Shown: positions 7,767-20,260, counted from the stretch's first letter. The stretch is 64,000 nucleotides of DNA from Silvibacterium bohemicum (GCF_001006305.1 NZ_LBHJ01000019.1:310001-374000); one strand, 5' to 3'. The notes: a model not told the origin generated them from the letters alone. A program made the numbers and translations.

Positions 7767-9497
7767 ATGACCGCCAATGGATGGCTGCAGATTCTGATTT
7801 TTCTTGCGGTGCTTATCGCGTTGATGCGCCCGCTCGGGCTCTATATGGCCCGGGTTTTCGAGGGTGAACGTACCTTTCTCGATCCCGTTCTGAGGCCCGT
7901 GGAACGGACGCTCTACCGCTTATGCGGCGTGAAGGCCGAGGTGGAAATGGGCTGGCGCGAGTATGGCGTGGCCATGCTGCTTTTCAGCGTCGTCTCGCTA
8001 CTGCTGACCTATCTCATCGAACGCGTGCAGCACATCCTGCCTTGGAATCCGCAGAAGCTTGCCGGCGTAGAGCAGGCGTTGGCGTGGAATACTGCCTCGT
8101 CGTTCACGACGAATACCAATTGGCAGTCCTACGTGCCGGAAACCACCATGAGCTATTTCACACAGATGGTGGGCCTGGCGTATCACAACTTCTTGAGCGC
8201 TGCCGTTGGCGTGGCAGTTGCGGTCGCGCTGGTACGCGGCATCGCACGGAAGCAGTCCGCGACTATAGGCAATTTCTGGGTCGATACTACGCGCTGCATT
8301 CTTTATGTGCTGCTTCCCCTCTGTCTCGTGATTGCCCCTCTGCTTATCGGGCAGGGCGTAATCCAGAATCTGCACCCCTACACGACGGCGCAGACGCTCG
8401 AGCATGCAGCGACGCCGCAGACCATTGCGCAAGGCCCGGTCGCTTCGCAGGAAGCCATCAAGATGCTGGGCACCAATGGTGGTGGATTCTTCAACACCAA
8501 CAGCGCACATCCCTTCGAAAACCCGACTCCGTTCAGCAATTTCCTTGAGATCCTCGCCATGTTTCTCATCCCCGCGGCGCTGACCGTGACGCTGGGCAAG
8601 ATGTCGGGATCGTCGGGGCACGGATGGGCGGTCTTTGCGTGCATGCTGCTGCTGTGGTTCGTCGGCGTCTTCTGTATCTACGCTTCGGAGTCGCGTCCTC
8701 ACCCGCTGCTGCACGGCGTCGACCAGCATGTCAGTGCGTCGCAGGCCGGCGGCAATCAAGAGGGCAAGGAAGTACGTTTCGGCATTACCGGCACCGCACT
8801 GTTTGCGGCGACCACTACCGACGAGAGCTGTGGAGCAGTCAACGGCATGCACGATTCCTTTACACCTTTGGGCGGAATGGTCGTGCTCTCCAACATCATG
8901 CTTGGAGAGATCGTCTTCGGCGGCGTGGGTTCGGGACTTTACGGCATGCTCGTCTACGTCGTGCTGGCAGTCTTTATCGCTGGATTGATGGTGGGACGCA
9001 CGCCTGAGTATCTAGGCAAGAAGATCGAGGCCTTCGACGTGAAGATGGCCATGCTTTATGTCCTGATCTTCCCGGTCGTGATTCTGATATTGACGGCCAT
9101 CTCTGTTCTCGCGCCTCAGATGGGCCTGAGCAGTCTAAACAACAACGGTCCGCATGGCCTGACGGAAATTCTCTACGCCTTTACTTCGGCTGCAGGCAAC
9201 AATGGCTCGGCCTTTGCGGGGCTCAACGCCAACACGCACTGGTACAACATCACCCTCGGCTTCACGATGTTGGCCGGCCGCTTTCTGATGATGATTCCGA
9301 TGCTGGCCATTGCCGGGAACCTTGCCCAGAAGAGAAGCGTTCCGCCTTCCCCCGGAACCTTCCCGGTGAACTCCTCGCTTTTCACCATTCTGCTTACGGG
9401 CGTGATCCTGATCGTCGGCGCGTTGACCTTCTTCCCCGCGCTTTCACTCGGTCCCATCCTCGAGCACCTGCTCTTGCAGCACGGAATTTTGTTCTAA
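7767..9497 (+). CDS. kdpA: Potassium-transporting ATPase subunit KdpA
   Basis: This 576-residue polytopic membrane protein is the K+-binding channel-like subunit of the high-affinity Kdp pump. The four selectivity-filter-like segments are visible, including NTNWQSY, GTNGGGFFN, LGEIVFGGVGSGLYG and SAAGNNGSAFAGL. Length is normal. It starts immediately after kdpF. No frameshift or missing filter element was noted. Confidence 0.97.
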   Translation: MTANGWLQILIFLAVLIALMRPLGLYMARVFEGERTFLDPVLRPVERTLYRLCGVKAEVEMGWREYGVAMLLFSVVSLLLTYLIERVQHILPWNPQKLAGVEQALAWNTASSFTTNTNWQSYVPETTMSYFTQMVGLAYHNFLSAAVGVAVAVALVRGIARKQSATIGNFWVDTTRCILYVLLPLCLVIAPLLIGQGVIQNLHPYTTAQTLEHAATPQTIAQGPVASQEAIKMLGTNGGGFFNTNSAHPFENPTPFSNFLEILAMFLIPAALTVTLGKMSGSSGHGWAVFACMLLLWFVGVFCIYASESRPHPLLHGVDQHVSASQAGGNQEGKEVRFGITGTALFAATTTDESCGAVNGMHDSFTPLGGMVVLSNIMLGEIVFGGVGSGLYGMLVYVVLAVFIAGLMVGRTPEYLGKKIEAFDVKMAMLYVLIFPVVILILTAISVLAPQMGLSSLNNNGPHGLTEILYAFTSAAGNNGSAFAGLNANTHWYNITLGFTMLAGRFLMMIPMLAIAGNLAQKRSVPPSPGTFPVNSSLFTILLTGVILIVGALTFFPALSLGPILEHLLLQHGILF

Positions 9498-9515
9498 CCA
9501 CGTCGGAGAAAAATC

Positions 9516-11546
<2,031 letters not shown>

Positions 11547-11557
11547 GGAATATCGAC

Positions 11558-12130
11558 ATGACATCGAATTTAAAGATTGCTATCCGCTTCACTCTGATCA
11601 CGACCGTGCTTCTCGGAATCATCTATCCTCTGCTGGTCACGGCGTTCGCGCATCTGACCATGCCGTCGAAGGCAGACGGGCAGCTCATCGTGCGCGATGG
11701 CAAGGTGATCGGCTCGGAGATCATCGGCCAGAACTTTACCGGAGACACCTACTTCCATAGCCGCCCGTCGGCTGCAGGCAATGGCTACGATGCAGCCAAC
11801 TCCAGCGGATCGAACTATGCGCAATCGAATAAGAAGCTGGTCGACCGCATTCAGGGCGATGTCGCCACCTATCAGAAGACCGAGCCGGGAAAGCCTGTGC
11901 CTATCGATCTGGTAACGACATCGGGATCGGGCCTCGATCCAGATATCAGCCCCGCTGCGGCGCTTTACCAGGTGCATCGCGTCGCCATGGCCCGGCATCT
12001 CTCCGATGCCAGCGTGGAAACGCTGGTGCAGACGCATATGCAAGGCCGTCAGTTCGGTATTCTTGGCGAGCCCCGTGTCAACGTACTGGAGCTGAATTTG
12101 GCTTTGGACGATGCTGCTTCGCAGCACTAA
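11558..12130 (+). CDS. kdpC: Potassium-transporting ATPase subunit KdpC
   Basis: This 190-residue protein has one N-terminal membrane helix (about residues 10-32) and a periplasmic domain with the KdpC signatures NFTGDTYFHSRPSAAGNGYDA and SGSGLDPDISPAAA. It is the inner-membrane subunit thought to raise ATP affinity of KdpB. It closes the kdpFABC operon and ends four bases from the convergent kynureninase gene. Confidence 0.96.
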   Translation: MTSNLKIAIRFTLITTVLLGIIYPLLVTAFAHLTMPSKADGQLIVRDGKVIGSEIIGQNFTGDTYFHSRPSAAGNGYDAANSSGSNYAQSNKKLVDRIQGDVATYQKTEPGKPVPIDLVTTSGSGLDPDISPAAALYQVHRVAMARHLSDASVETLVQTHMQGRQFGILGEPRVNVLELNLALDDAASQH

Positions 12131-12134
12131 ACCT

Positions 12135-13346
12135 CTATCGCAGATCGCGCAGCAATTTCCCAACGGCTTTTGCTGCGCGGCGCAATTCGGCATCCCGCGT
12201 TAGGCAATCCGGACAGAGGCGCAGCCATTCGCTGCGGGCATCGCAAACGATGCCTTCTTCTTCCATCCTTTTGGCAAAATCTTTAGCATTCTCGATTCGA
12301 ATGGCCAAGAAGGCTCCGTGGTCATCATCGCCTCCGACCATTTCGGTGACACCTTCGCTTTTCAGATAGCCGCGCAACGCACGTAGCTGGCGTTGGCTAT
12401 ATTCGCGAAGCCGCTCGACACCTATTGCCAATAAAAATGCCTGCCCGCTGCGCGCCTGGTAGTAGGTCAGCACCGGGGGCGTCGATTCGAGAAAGGTATC
12501 TCCACCTTCCTTCAGCATGGGAGGATTGGAGCGGCGATAGGCAAACTCATCGGCATTGGCAAACCAGCCGGTGTCGAGCGGGCGCAATCCACTGGACAAA
12601 ACCTGCGGCGAAAGATAGAGGAAACAAGCTCCCGGGCCGCCGCGCAGGTATTTGTAACTGCCGCCGATCATAAAATCTGCGCCCATTCTTTCGACGTCGA
12701 CCGGAATCACGCCGATAGCATGATACGAATCCACCAGCAGTTTAGCGCCATGCGTGTGGCAGGCCTTTGCCACCTTATCGATATCATGGAGGATCTGGCC
12801 GGTCATGAACATCACTTGCGAAATGGCGACTAAATCTGCACCGGCGCGCACCGCTTCGATCAATGCATCAATGTGAAACACTCCTTGCGGATCGGCCTCG
12901 ACCCATAGCACCTCGATGCGTCCTAACGCAGCGTACTGCTTCAACACTACGTCGACGGAATCGAACTCTCCGCTCGTGCTTATGACTTTGGGCTTTCCGG
13001 GCAATGCGTTCAGGACGGTGCGCAGCCCATGACCGGCCGAGGTTTTGGGGACCACGCAATCGACGCGAGGCGCATGAATCAGCTTCGCGATGCGAGCGCG
13101 AAATGCCTCCCGTTCCACCAGCCATGGTTCCCAGGCATGGCCCATCTCCGAATACCAAAGCGAGGTGGCTTCGGCAATATCCTCTGCCATGATGTCCAGA
13201 GGACGGCCGAGTGAGTGATTTGCCAGGTACACGCGCTCGTTCGCCAGCACCCGCGAAAACAGCGGCGCAATAAACTTCAGAATCGCCGATTCATTCAGTG
13301 GGCCTTCGCCCATTGCGGCAACTGCCTTTTCGATCGCTGCTGTCAT
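12135..13346 (-). CDS. kynU: Kynureninase
   Basis: This 403-residue fold-type I PLP enzyme cleaves kynurenine to anthranilate and alanine. The cofactor region is visible: [14 protein letters not shown] contains the PLP-pyridine aspartate (D206), and [12 protein letters not shown] contains the Schiff-base lysine (K232). Length fits bacterial kynureninase. Its start overlaps the stop of the upstream dioxygenase gene by four bases (ATGA), so the two are translationally coupled. No kynurenine formamidase gene is nearby; that step must be encoded elsewhere or occur spontaneously. Confidence 0.93.
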   Translation of the reverse strand: MTAAIEKAVAAMGEGPLNESAILKFIAPLFSRVLANERVYLANHSLGRPLDIMAEDIAEATSLWYSEMGHAWEPWLVEREAFRARIAKLIHAPRVDCVVPKTSAGHGLRTVLNALPGKPKVISTSGEFDSVDVVLKQYAALGRIEVLWVEADPQGVFHIDALIEAVRAGADLVAISQVMFMTGQILHDIDKVAKACHTHGAKLLVDSYHAIGVIPVDVERMGADFMIGGSYKYLRGGPGACFLYLSPQVLSSGLRPLDTGWFANADEFAYRRSNPPMLKEGGDTFLESTPPVLTYYQARSGQAFLLAIGVERLREYSQRQLRALRGYLKSEGVTEMVGGDDDHGAFLAIRIENAKDFAKRMEEEGIVCDARSEWLRLCPDCLTRDAELRRAAKAVGKLLRDLR

Positions 13347-14194
13347 CGCTGTTTCAGGCCGGTGCGCACGGCGAGCAGCTCGGGAAAGAAGCTCAACTCC
13401 AGCGCCTGGCGCAGAAAGCCCACCCCCGACGAGCCTCCCGTTCCTTGCCGAAAGCCGATGATGCGTTCCACTGTCTTCATGTGGCGGAAGCGCCAGAGCT
13501 GAAAGTACTCCTCAACATCCACCAGTTTCTCGCACATCTCGTAGGCATCCCAATATTCGCGCGGATGCTCATAGATCTCTCGAAATACGTCGACCAGCGC
13601 TTCGTTCTTTTGATGCGGCTCGCTCCAGTCACGCTCGATGCATTCTTTCGGAACCGCGAGGCCTCGTCTCGCCAGGTGGCGGAGAAATTCGTCGTATAAA
13701 CTTGGCGCGAGCAACGCCGCTTCGAGCTCCGCGTGAATCGTCGCATCATGCTCGAAGACTTTCAGCGCATCGCGATTCTTGTTACCCAACAAAAATTCAA
13801 GCTTCCTATATTGATACGACTGGAAACCCGATGCGTGGCCCAGCACTCCTCGAAATTCCATGTATTCCGATGGAGTCAGCGTTTCCAGCACCGCCCACTG
13901 ATCGAAGAGCTGCATCTGGATCAGCTTGGCCCGCGACAGGATTTTGAAGCAGGGGTCGAGCTGGTCGTTGCCGACGAACCGAATGGCGGCTGAAAGCTCA
14001 TGAATCAGCTGCTTGATCCACAGCTCCGATACCTGGTGCTGGATGATGAAGAGCATTTCATCGTGATGCGCGGGGTCGGAGAGCGGCCGCTGCTGGGAAA
14101 GAAGCTGGGGCAGACAGAGGTATCCCGCGTAGCTCAGGCGGTCGCCGAAGTCGGTGACGATGCCGGGTTCCAGCGGTCGTTGGTTCTTTTCCAT
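13343..14194 (-). CDS. kynA: Tryptophan 2,3-dioxygenase
   Basis: This 283-residue heme dioxygenase converts L-tryptophan to N-formylkynurenine. Family signatures include [33 protein letters not shown] and the C-terminal [26 protein letters not shown] 14194 is preferred over the longer frame because AGGGGGG precedes it and [18 protein letters not shown] matches the usual TDO N-terminus. It is the first gene of a two-gene operon with kynU and together they produce anthranilate from tryptophan. Confidence 0.94.
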   Translation of the reverse strand: MEKNQRPLEPGIVTDFGDRLSYAGYLCLPQLLSQQRPLSDPAHHDEMLFIIQHQVSELWIKQLIHELSAAIRFVGNDQLDPCFKILSRAKLIQMQLFDQWAVLETLTPSEYMEFRGVLGHASGFQSYQYRKLEFLLGNKNRDALKVFEHDATIHAELEAALLAPSLYDEFLRHLARRGLAVPKECIERDWSEPHQKNEALVDVFREIYEHPREYWDAYEMCEKLVDVEEYFQLWRFRHMKTVERIIGFRQGTGGSSGVGFLRQALELSFFPELLAVRTGLKQR

Positions 14195-14462
14195 GCAACC
14201 CCCCTCAGCTTTTTCTGCAGACAGTAGAGAGCGCCCGGCCTGCGATTCCCTGCAATTAATTGTCACCCTGGAAAACCAATTTGTATCTCTCACTGCAGCA
14301 ATTTCCCGAATTCCAAGGCTGCCTTCGACCCCGTATTCGGGCACGCTCCATGATAGATCGGCGGTTTCGTTGCGCCTCCTGTTTATAATCGCAGCTACAC
14401 ACCGAGAGGCCGCGTTCCCCTCCGCTCATTCCGGTTTCAGTTTCGCTTGGAGACATGAACGA

Positions 14463-16082
14463 ATGTTCGAGGTACCGTCCACCCCAATCATGCTGATCGA
14501 TGGACCCCACGAGATCCAGACTGCCATCGGTCACAGTCCCTTCACCGTCGGACGGATGCCGGGCAGCGATCTATTGCTGGAGCACCCCTACGTTTCTCGC
14601 AAACACGCGGAGATCCGCTACGAAAACCGCGAATTCTTCATCGCCGACCAGGGAAGCCGGCACGGAACCTTCGTCAACGGAAAGAAGATCGATCGACAAA
14701 AGCTGGAACTCAACGACGCGGTGCACTTCGGAAGCCTTGAAGGGCCGTTGCTTCGCTTCGGCATTCGCGGCGGGAATTCCGGATCGACGATGCGGGCGTT
14801 GATGGATCACCTGCACCCCGGCAGCGAACCCAACACTGCGATCGAGAAGCTGAACTGGTTCCTGGAAGCGGCTCGCAAGCTGAATGATGTAGGCGCGGTC
14901 GACCAGATCCTGGCTGCTCTGGTCGAGACCACGCTGGAGCTGACCAAGGTGGAGCGCGGATACGTGCTGCTGTGCGATTCGGCAGGCGATCTCAAGCTTT
15001 CGGTGGGACGCGCCAGCGATGGCAGCATCCTGACCGACGACTCGACCATCTCCCACAGCGCGATCCAGCAGGCTATCCGAGGCACCGGCCAGTTCATCGT
15101 CACGGACACACTCAGCGCGGAGAGCGGGGCGCGTTCGGAGAGCATCATCGCGCAGAATATCCGGACCGTCATCTGCATTCCCATGCGCGGCCGGCGCATC
15201 AATCCCGCCACGCAGCGCGGCGAAATGATGGGTGTTCTTTACCTGGACAGCCGCCTGAATCCCAGCAAGTTCACGCAGGTGGATAACGATCTTCTCAAGA
15301 CCATCGCCACCGAAGCAGCCGCGCTCATGGAGAACGCCCAGCTTACCATCGAAGAGGAGCATGCGCGGCGCTATCGCGAGGAGCTGAACATTGCCGCCAG
15401 CATCCAGCAGGACCTGATGGCAGTGCAGCCGCCCAAGACCTCCTATGCCAGCATCGTGGCCCGCTTCGCACCCTGCAAGGAGATCGGCGGCGACTTCTAC
15501 GATGCGGTTGCAGGCGACGATTGCGTCTATATCGTGATTGCGGACGTATCCGGCAAAGGTGTATCGGCGGCGCTGCTGGCACAGACGCTGCAGGGCATGG
15601 TCTACGCCCAGTTCCTGGCCGATCAGCGGCTGGACAAGATCGCGCGGGCGCTCAACCGCTATATCTGCGCGAAGGACATCAGCAAATACGCAACCATGAT
15701 TGTGCTGCGGATCGATAGTAACGGCACGCTGGAATACGTGAATTGCGGCCACATCCATCCCCTGCTGAAAACCGCGGACGGCATCCAAGAGCTGACTGAA
15801 TCGAACCTCCCCGTTGGTCTGATCGAACAGGCGGAGTTCCACTCGCATCGGGTCACGCTTGCACCGGGCACGCGGGTGTTGCTGGTCACGGATGGCGTTA
15901 CCGAGGCTGAAGATGTGTCCGGAGAGTTCTTCGGCAATGCGCGGCTCGAGCACGCGTTGGCCAGGAGCCGCGATCTGCAAGACATCTTCGAGTCGCTCTC
16001 CGGCTTTTGCGGAAGCGCCTCTTCGGCCGACGACTGCACCCTGGTCGAGATCGACTACCAGGGGAGCGGCGCCAAGGCCTGA
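14463..16082 (+). CDS. FHA-GAF-PP2C (SpoIIE/RsbU-type) serine phosphatase
   Basis: This 539-residue cytoplasmic signalling protein has three parts. An FHA phospho-threonine-binding domain (about residues 15-100) shows VGRMPGSDLLL, SRKHAEI and GSRHGTFVNG. A GAF domain (about 125-295) follows. The C-terminal PP2C/SpoIIE phosphatase (about 310-535) shows the metal-binding sites in KEIGGDFYDAV and VIADVSGKGVSAALL. Such proteins usually act on anti-sigma-antagonist or phospho-Thr signalling partners; none is adjacent. ATG 14463 was chosen because the FHA domain begins right after it; upstream in-frame sequence overlaps the divergent dioxygenase start. Confidence 0.88.
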   Translation: MFEVPSTPIMLIDGPHEIQTAIGHSPFTVGRMPGSDLLLEHPYVSRKHAEIRYENREFFIADQGSRHGTFVNGKKIDRQKLELNDAVHFGSLEGPLLRFGIRGGNSGSTMRALMDHLHPGSEPNTAIEKLNWFLEAARKLNDVGAVDQILAALVETTLELTKVERGYVLLCDSAGDLKLSVGRASDGSILTDDSTISHSAIQQAIRGTGQFIVTDTLSAESGARSESIIAQNIRTVICIPMRGRRINPATQRGEMMGVLYLDSRLNPSKFTQVDNDLLKTIATEAAALMENAQLTIEEEHARRYREELNIAASIQQDLMAVQPPKTSYASIVARFAPCKEIGGDFYDAVAGDDCVYIVIADVSGKGVSAALLAQTLQGMVYAQFLADQRLDKIARALNRYICAKDISKYATMIVLRIDSNGTLEYVNCGHIHPLLKTADGIQELTESNLPVGLIEQAEFHSHRVTLAPGTRVLLVTDGVTEAEDVSGEFFGNARLEHALARSRDLQDIFESLSGFCGSASSADDCTLVEIDYQGSGAKA

Positions 16083-16088
16083 GGCCAG

Positions 16089-18845
16089 CTACTCTTCGCG
16101 GAGCACTTCCAGCGGCTTCTGGCCGAGGAGCCGGAAGCTGGCTACCCAACCGGTAGCCGTCGCCAGCACGGCGGTCGCAACGATAGCGACTGCCGACCCC
16201 GCCCAGTCGACGCGGAAGACCACGTCCATCTTGTGCAGAAGAACGCGCGCCAGAAGATTGGCGAAGATCGCTCCGACCAGTCCGGAAAGAAGCCCCAGCA
16301 CCATAAACTCCACGCTGAAAACCTGCGCAATGCGCCCGCGCGTGGCGCCGAGAGTCTTGAGAACCACCACTTCGCGAATACGGCGGAAGCGCGTGCTGGC
16401 GACGCTTGAAGCGAGGATGATGGCGCCGGAGAGGATGGAGAATCCGGCGAGGAAACGAATCACCAGCGTGATGTGATCGACAACGCCCTGGATGGTCTCG
16501 AGGATATCGGCGAGATTGATGACGGTGACGGTGGGATACGCAGCGAAGAGCGTCCGCTCCATGGCCGCGACCTGATTGGGCGCCACATGTACTGCGCCAT
16601 ACCAGGTGGCTGGCAGCCCCTTCAGCAGATCCGGCGCGAGGATGAATTCACTGCGCGCGAATGCATGCTCGCCATCGACCTTGTAGATCGCCGAGACGGT
16701 GGTAGTGATGGTCCGGTCATCGGCCCCGAACTCGACACGCGAACCGATGTGCAGATGCAAACGCTCCGCCACGTGATCGACGACAGCCAGATCGGGCGCT
16801 GCGTCATTTGACCACCATTTTCCCTGAGCGATCTTGGCGCCGCGAGGGACAGTGCTGGACCATGTGATGGCTGCGGAGCGCAGCAGCCGCTTGGGATAAT
16901 TCTGCACCTTCAGAGCGTCCACTCCGACACCGTCGATGCTGAGGATGCGCGAGGAGATAACGGGGATGGTTTCGAGCTTGCTTTGTACGCCGGGCTGTTT
17001 TTCAATCAGCGTCCGTGCGCCTTCTAATTCGTCCGGCGCGATATCGACGAGAAACATGTTTGGCGTATCCGGCGACGTCGCAGTGTGCATCTCGCGCACG
17101 ACCGCGCCCTGCATGAGGAAGACAGCCAGGATCAGCATGACACCCGTTCCCAGCGCGGCCAGGACGGACGACGACTGGTTCCCCGGACGATACAGATTGG
17201 CGAGGCCATGACGAAGCGCCGAGGGCAAGTGCAGCCGGGTCTTGTCGAGGAAGGCATGCAACGCGCGTAAGGTAACGGCGGAAAGCGCGAGGATCACCAG
17301 CAATACAGCGAAGAGGCTTCCCGCAAACCATCGGCCGATAAGCCAGGAATCGGAGAGCGCAGCGGCGATGCCGGCCAGTCCCGCAAGGATGATTACGATC
17401 GCTCCCCACTGCAACTTCCGCTCTTTGAACTTCGGTCCCCACCAGCCGTAAAAGACCGCGGCCAATCCTATGGCGATATCGAGAGCCAACCCACCCAGAG
17501 CCCACGGATGCGGAGTGTGATGCGCGCGACCAATCATCCATATTGCTAAGAGCGCGAGGCCCACCGCGAGAACCACTAACAGGACGATGCGTTGCGATTT
17601 GCTGGGCGCCTGATTGCTCGACCACATCGGCGAGCCGGTTCCATCCGATGTCTCCACCATCTTGCGCAGGACGGCGATGGGTCGAATGCGGCGAACATCG
17701 AGGAGCGGAGGCAGACAGAAGAGCAGCGTGGTCAGAACTCCGGTGGCCAGAGCCGCGGCCATGGGTCGAATCGCCAGTTCCAGAGGCGGCCGCAGTGGAA
17801 GCAGCGAGCCGAGCAGCCACGGAAAGACGTATTCCACGCCGAAGCCGAAGGCCACGCCGATCAGTCCTCCCGCAAGCCCGAGAAATACCGTCTGCAGCAG
17901 ATAGATGCGGAGGATGTCCGACGATCGCGCGCCGATGGACTTCATGATGGCCAGGATTTCCATGCGCTGTTGCAGATGCGCGCGCATGGCCATGGCAACG
18001 CCGATGGCTCCCAGCACCATGGCGACCAGGCAGATGAGGCTGAGCAGTCCGGTGGCGTGGTCGAGGCCGTTGGTCAGCTCCGGGCTGGTCTCGCGGAAGT
18101 CCATAATCTGCGCGTCGGGCAGGATCTTTTCGAGCTCCGGGCGAATGTTGGCGATGTCCTGATTTTTGCCGTTCAGCCTGAAGAGATAACGTTCGGAGGC
18201 GCGGCTGCCTTCGCCGAGCAAGCCGGCCAGCAGCATTGCATGGCGGGTGATCATGACGCGAGGGCCGAGGCCAACGCCGGCGGACATGCGGTCCGGCTCG
18301 CGCACGAGCACGGCTGCGATGCGGAAAAAGCGGTTGCCGATCTTGAGCTGGTTGCCGACCTTGGCGTTGAGCCGGACCAGCAGGTTGTCGTCGACGACCG
18401 CGGTATCGTCATTCAGCACATCGCGCAGGTTGCTGTCTGGCTGCAGAACAATCGTTCCGTAATAGGGATACGATGCCGGATCGACGGCCTTCAGCGACAC
18501 CAGCAGCGGAACGGGATCGCCGTGCACCGAGGCCATGGAGACTGTCTCGGTGACCTCAGTTCTCTGGACGCCCTTGGTCGCCAGCGCGTCGAGCTCCTGG
18601 ACTTCCTTTGCAGTGGCAATGCGAAACATGCGCGCTGACAGATCGGCCGCCATCAGGCTGCGCGCATCGCCCAGGAGAGCTTTCTGAAACGACTGGCTGA
18701 AGCCGCGCACACCGGTCAGCGAGGCGACACCGATGGCCACCGACAACAGCACGAAGACGAATTTCGCCTGCGAAGCACGCAGCTCGCGGCGGGCAATGCG
18801 TGCAGCGGTCGACCACGGCAGCGCGGGTTTGTGGGACGTCGCCAT
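16089..18845 (-). CDS. ABC transporter permease, YbbP-like (two FtsX domains)
   Basis: This 918-residue protein begins with one transmembrane segment and a large extracytoplasmic domain, then shows FtsX-type permease blocks near residues 250-400 and at the C-terminus (about 770-910), with further hydrophobic segments between. This fits the E. coli YbbP/LolC-like superfamily, which works with YbbA-type ATPases in lipid, lipoprotein or envelope-stress functions. Its start overlaps the ATPase stop by one base (TAATG). The transported substrate is not determinable. The adjacent divergent TesA-like esterase repeats the ybbAP-tesA order of E. coli. Confidence 0.88.
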   Translation of the reverse strand: MATSHKPALPWSTAARIARRELRASQAKFVFVLLSVAIGVASLTGVRGFSQSFQKALLGDARSLMAADLSARMFRIATAKEVQELDALATKGVQRTEVTETVSMASVHGDPVPLLVSLKAVDPASYPYYGTIVLQPDSNLRDVLNDDTAVVDDNLLVRLNAKVGNQLKIGNRFFRIAAVLVREPDRMSAGVGLGPRVMITRHAMLLAGLLGEGSRASERYLFRLNGKNQDIANIRPELEKILPDAQIMDFRETSPELTNGLDHATGLLSLICLVAMVLGAIGVAMAMRAHLQQRMEILAIMKSIGARSSDILRIYLLQTVFLGLAGGLIGVAFGFGVEYVFPWLLGSLLPLRPPLELAIRPMAAALATGVLTTLLFCLPPLLDVRRIRPIAVLRKMVETSDGTGSPMWSSNQAPSKSQRIVLLVVLAVGLALLAIWMIGRAHHTPHPWALGGLALDIAIGLAAVFYGWWGPKFKERKLQWGAIVIILAGLAGIAAALSDSWLIGRWFAGSLFAVLLVILALSAVTLRALHAFLDKTRLHLPSALRHGLANLYRPGNQSSSVLAALGTGVMLILAVFLMQGAVVREMHTATSPDTPNMFLVDIAPDELEGARTLIEKQPGVQSKLETIPVISSRILSIDGVGVDALKVQNYPKRLLRSAAITWSSTVPRGAKIAQGKWWSNDAAPDLAVVDHVAERLHLHIGSRVEFGADDRTITTTVSAIYKVDGEHAFARSEFILAPDLLKGLPATWYGAVHVAPNQVAAMERTLFAAYPTVTVINLADILETIQGVVDHITLVIRFLAGFSILSGAIILASSVASTRFRRIREVVVLKTLGATRGRIAQVFSVEFMVLGLLSGLVGAIFANLLARVLLHKMDVVFRVDWAGSAVAIVATAVLATATGWVASFRLLGQKPLEVLREE

Positions 18846-19549
18846 TAGACCGACCTCGCCGTGACTGTCTCCTGCTCTGGGGCGAGCATGTCGGCCACGA
18901 CCAGCCCGTCGCGCAGATGAATCTGCCGGTCAGCTCGCGCAGCAATCTGGGGATCATGGGTCACCATTACCAGAGTGGTGCGGGCATCGCGCTGGCGCTC
19001 GGTCAGCAGGTCGAGCACATGCTGTCCATTGGCCGAATCCAGATTGCCGGTAGGCTCGTCCGCGAGCACAATCGGCGGGTCGAGCACGAAGGCGCGGGCC
19101 AAGGCCACACGCTGCTGCTCCCCGCCCGAAAGCTGGACTGGGTAATGGCTCATCCGGTCGGCGAGACCAACCGCGGTGAGAAGAGCAGTTGCGCGAGGCT
19201 TGCCATCTCCGCGCGCGTTCAGCTCATGCGGGAGCAGAACGTTTTCGAACGCGGTGAGGGTGGGAATGAGCTGATAGGACTGGAAGACAAAACCGATCTT
19301 CGTGCCGCGCACCTCGGCCAGGCGATCTTCGGCAAGCTTGCTGATGGCAACGCCATCGAGCAGCACCTCGCCCTCGCTGGGCGAGTCGAGACCGGCGAGA
19401 AGTCCGAGCAGCGTGCTCTTGCCCGACCCCGACGAACCCATGATGGCGACGAACTGGCCCTGCGGAATGACCAGGTCGATGCCACGCAGAATATCGACTG
19501 TGCGGGTGCCGTTTCGAATGGATTTCTTGAGCCCACGTACTTCAATCAT
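18845..19549 (-). CDS. ABC transporter ATP-binding protein, YbbA-like
   Basis: This 234-residue ATPase has Walker A GSSGSGKSTLL (about residues 38-48), the signature LSGGEQQRVALARA, Walker B IVLADEP and the switch histidine in VMVTHD. It belongs to the LolD/MacB/YbbA group that pairs with FtsX-type permeases, here the overlapping downstream gene. It is divergent from the esterase gene with about 65 bases between starts. Confidence 0.94.
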   Translation of the reverse strand: MIEVRGLKKSIRNGTRTVDILRGIDLVIPQGQFVAIMGSSGSGKSTLLGLLAGLDSPSEGEVLLDGVAISKLAEDRLAEVRGTKIGFVFQSYQLIPTLTAFENVLLPHELNARGDGKPRATALLTAVGLADRMSHYPVQLSGGEQQRVALARAFVLDPPIVLADEPTGNLDSANGQHVLDLLTERQRDARTTLVMVTHDPQIAARADRQIHLRDGLVVADMLAPEQETVTARSV

Positions 19550-19614
19550 TCTTGCTCCTCTGCTTCTGCCAACCCATCACGCTACTTATTTCGCTACCAC
19601 GCTACAATTTTCAT

Positions 19615-20241
19615 GTGAAGCTTTTCTGGCCCGCGCCGCTGCTTGCCTTGTCGCTGCTCTGTTCGCCGGCTTTCGGCGCTCCATCTCAATCGGAACCGGT
19701 TATCGTCTGCTTCGGCGACAGCCTCACCGCCGGTTACGGAGCCGAGCCGGGCCATGCCTATCCAGACTACTTGCAGCAGCTTTTGGATGCGCGAGGCTAC
19801 CACTACCATGTCGTCAACAAGGGCATTAGTGGCGATACCACCAAAGACGGTGTTGCTCGCCTGAAAGACGTGCTGGCGCCTCATCCTGCGATTGCGGTGG
19901 TCGAATTCGGCGGCAACGATGGGCTGCGCGGGCTGCCCATCACGGCTACGCGCGCCAACCTCAACCAGATGATCTCGACGCTGCGGTCGGCCGGGGTGAA
20001 GGTCACGCTCGCCGGCATCACATTGCCGCCCGACTACGGCCAGGACTACATCCGCGACTTCAACGAGACCTATTCGACGGCGGCGAGGAAGTACTCGGTT
20101 CCGCTGCTTCCCTTCCTCTACATCCATGTTTACAACGTGCCCGGAACGATCCAGGAGGACGGCATCCATGCCACCGCCAAGGGCAACCAGCTGGTCGCCG
20201 AAAACATCTTTGGGCTGCTCAAGCCGCTGCTGAAGAAATAA
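19615..20241 (+). CDS. tesA: SGNH/GDSL arylesterase, TesA-like, exported
   Basis: This 208-residue hydrolase has an N-terminal Sec signal peptide (hydrophobic LLALSLLCSPAFG, cleavage probably near AFGA) and all four SGNH blocks: FGDSLTAGYG (nucleophile Ser), the conserved Gly region, GGND, and DGIHATAKGN (catalytic Asp-His). It resembles E. coli TesA, a periplasmic thioesterase/lysophospholipase/arylesterase. GTG 19615 is preferred since it starts the signal peptide; the frame is open to an ATG at 19552 that would touch the divergent ABC gene. Confidence 0.9.
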   Translation: MKLFWPAPLLALSLLCSPAFGAPSQSEPVIVCFGDSLTAGYGAEPGHAYPDYLQQLLDARGYHYHVVNKGISGDTTKDGVARLKDVLAPHPAIAVVEFGGNDGLRGLPITATRANLNQMISTLRSAGVKVTLAGITLPPDYGQDYIRDFNETYSTAARKYSVPLLPFLYIHVYNVPGTIQEDGIHATAKGNQLVAENIFGLLKPLLKK

Positions 20242-20260
20242 CTTTCGCCACGACGGTCTC

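Noticed and set aside
14571-15980. 469-residue minus-strand frame opposite the FHA-GAF-phosphatase gene
   Set aside because: No recognisable domain, and the plus strand encodes all expected catalytic motifs.
17592-18638. 348-residue plus-strand frame opposite the YbbP-like permease
   Set aside because: His/Gln/Asp-rich antisense composition with no ribosome site or domain.
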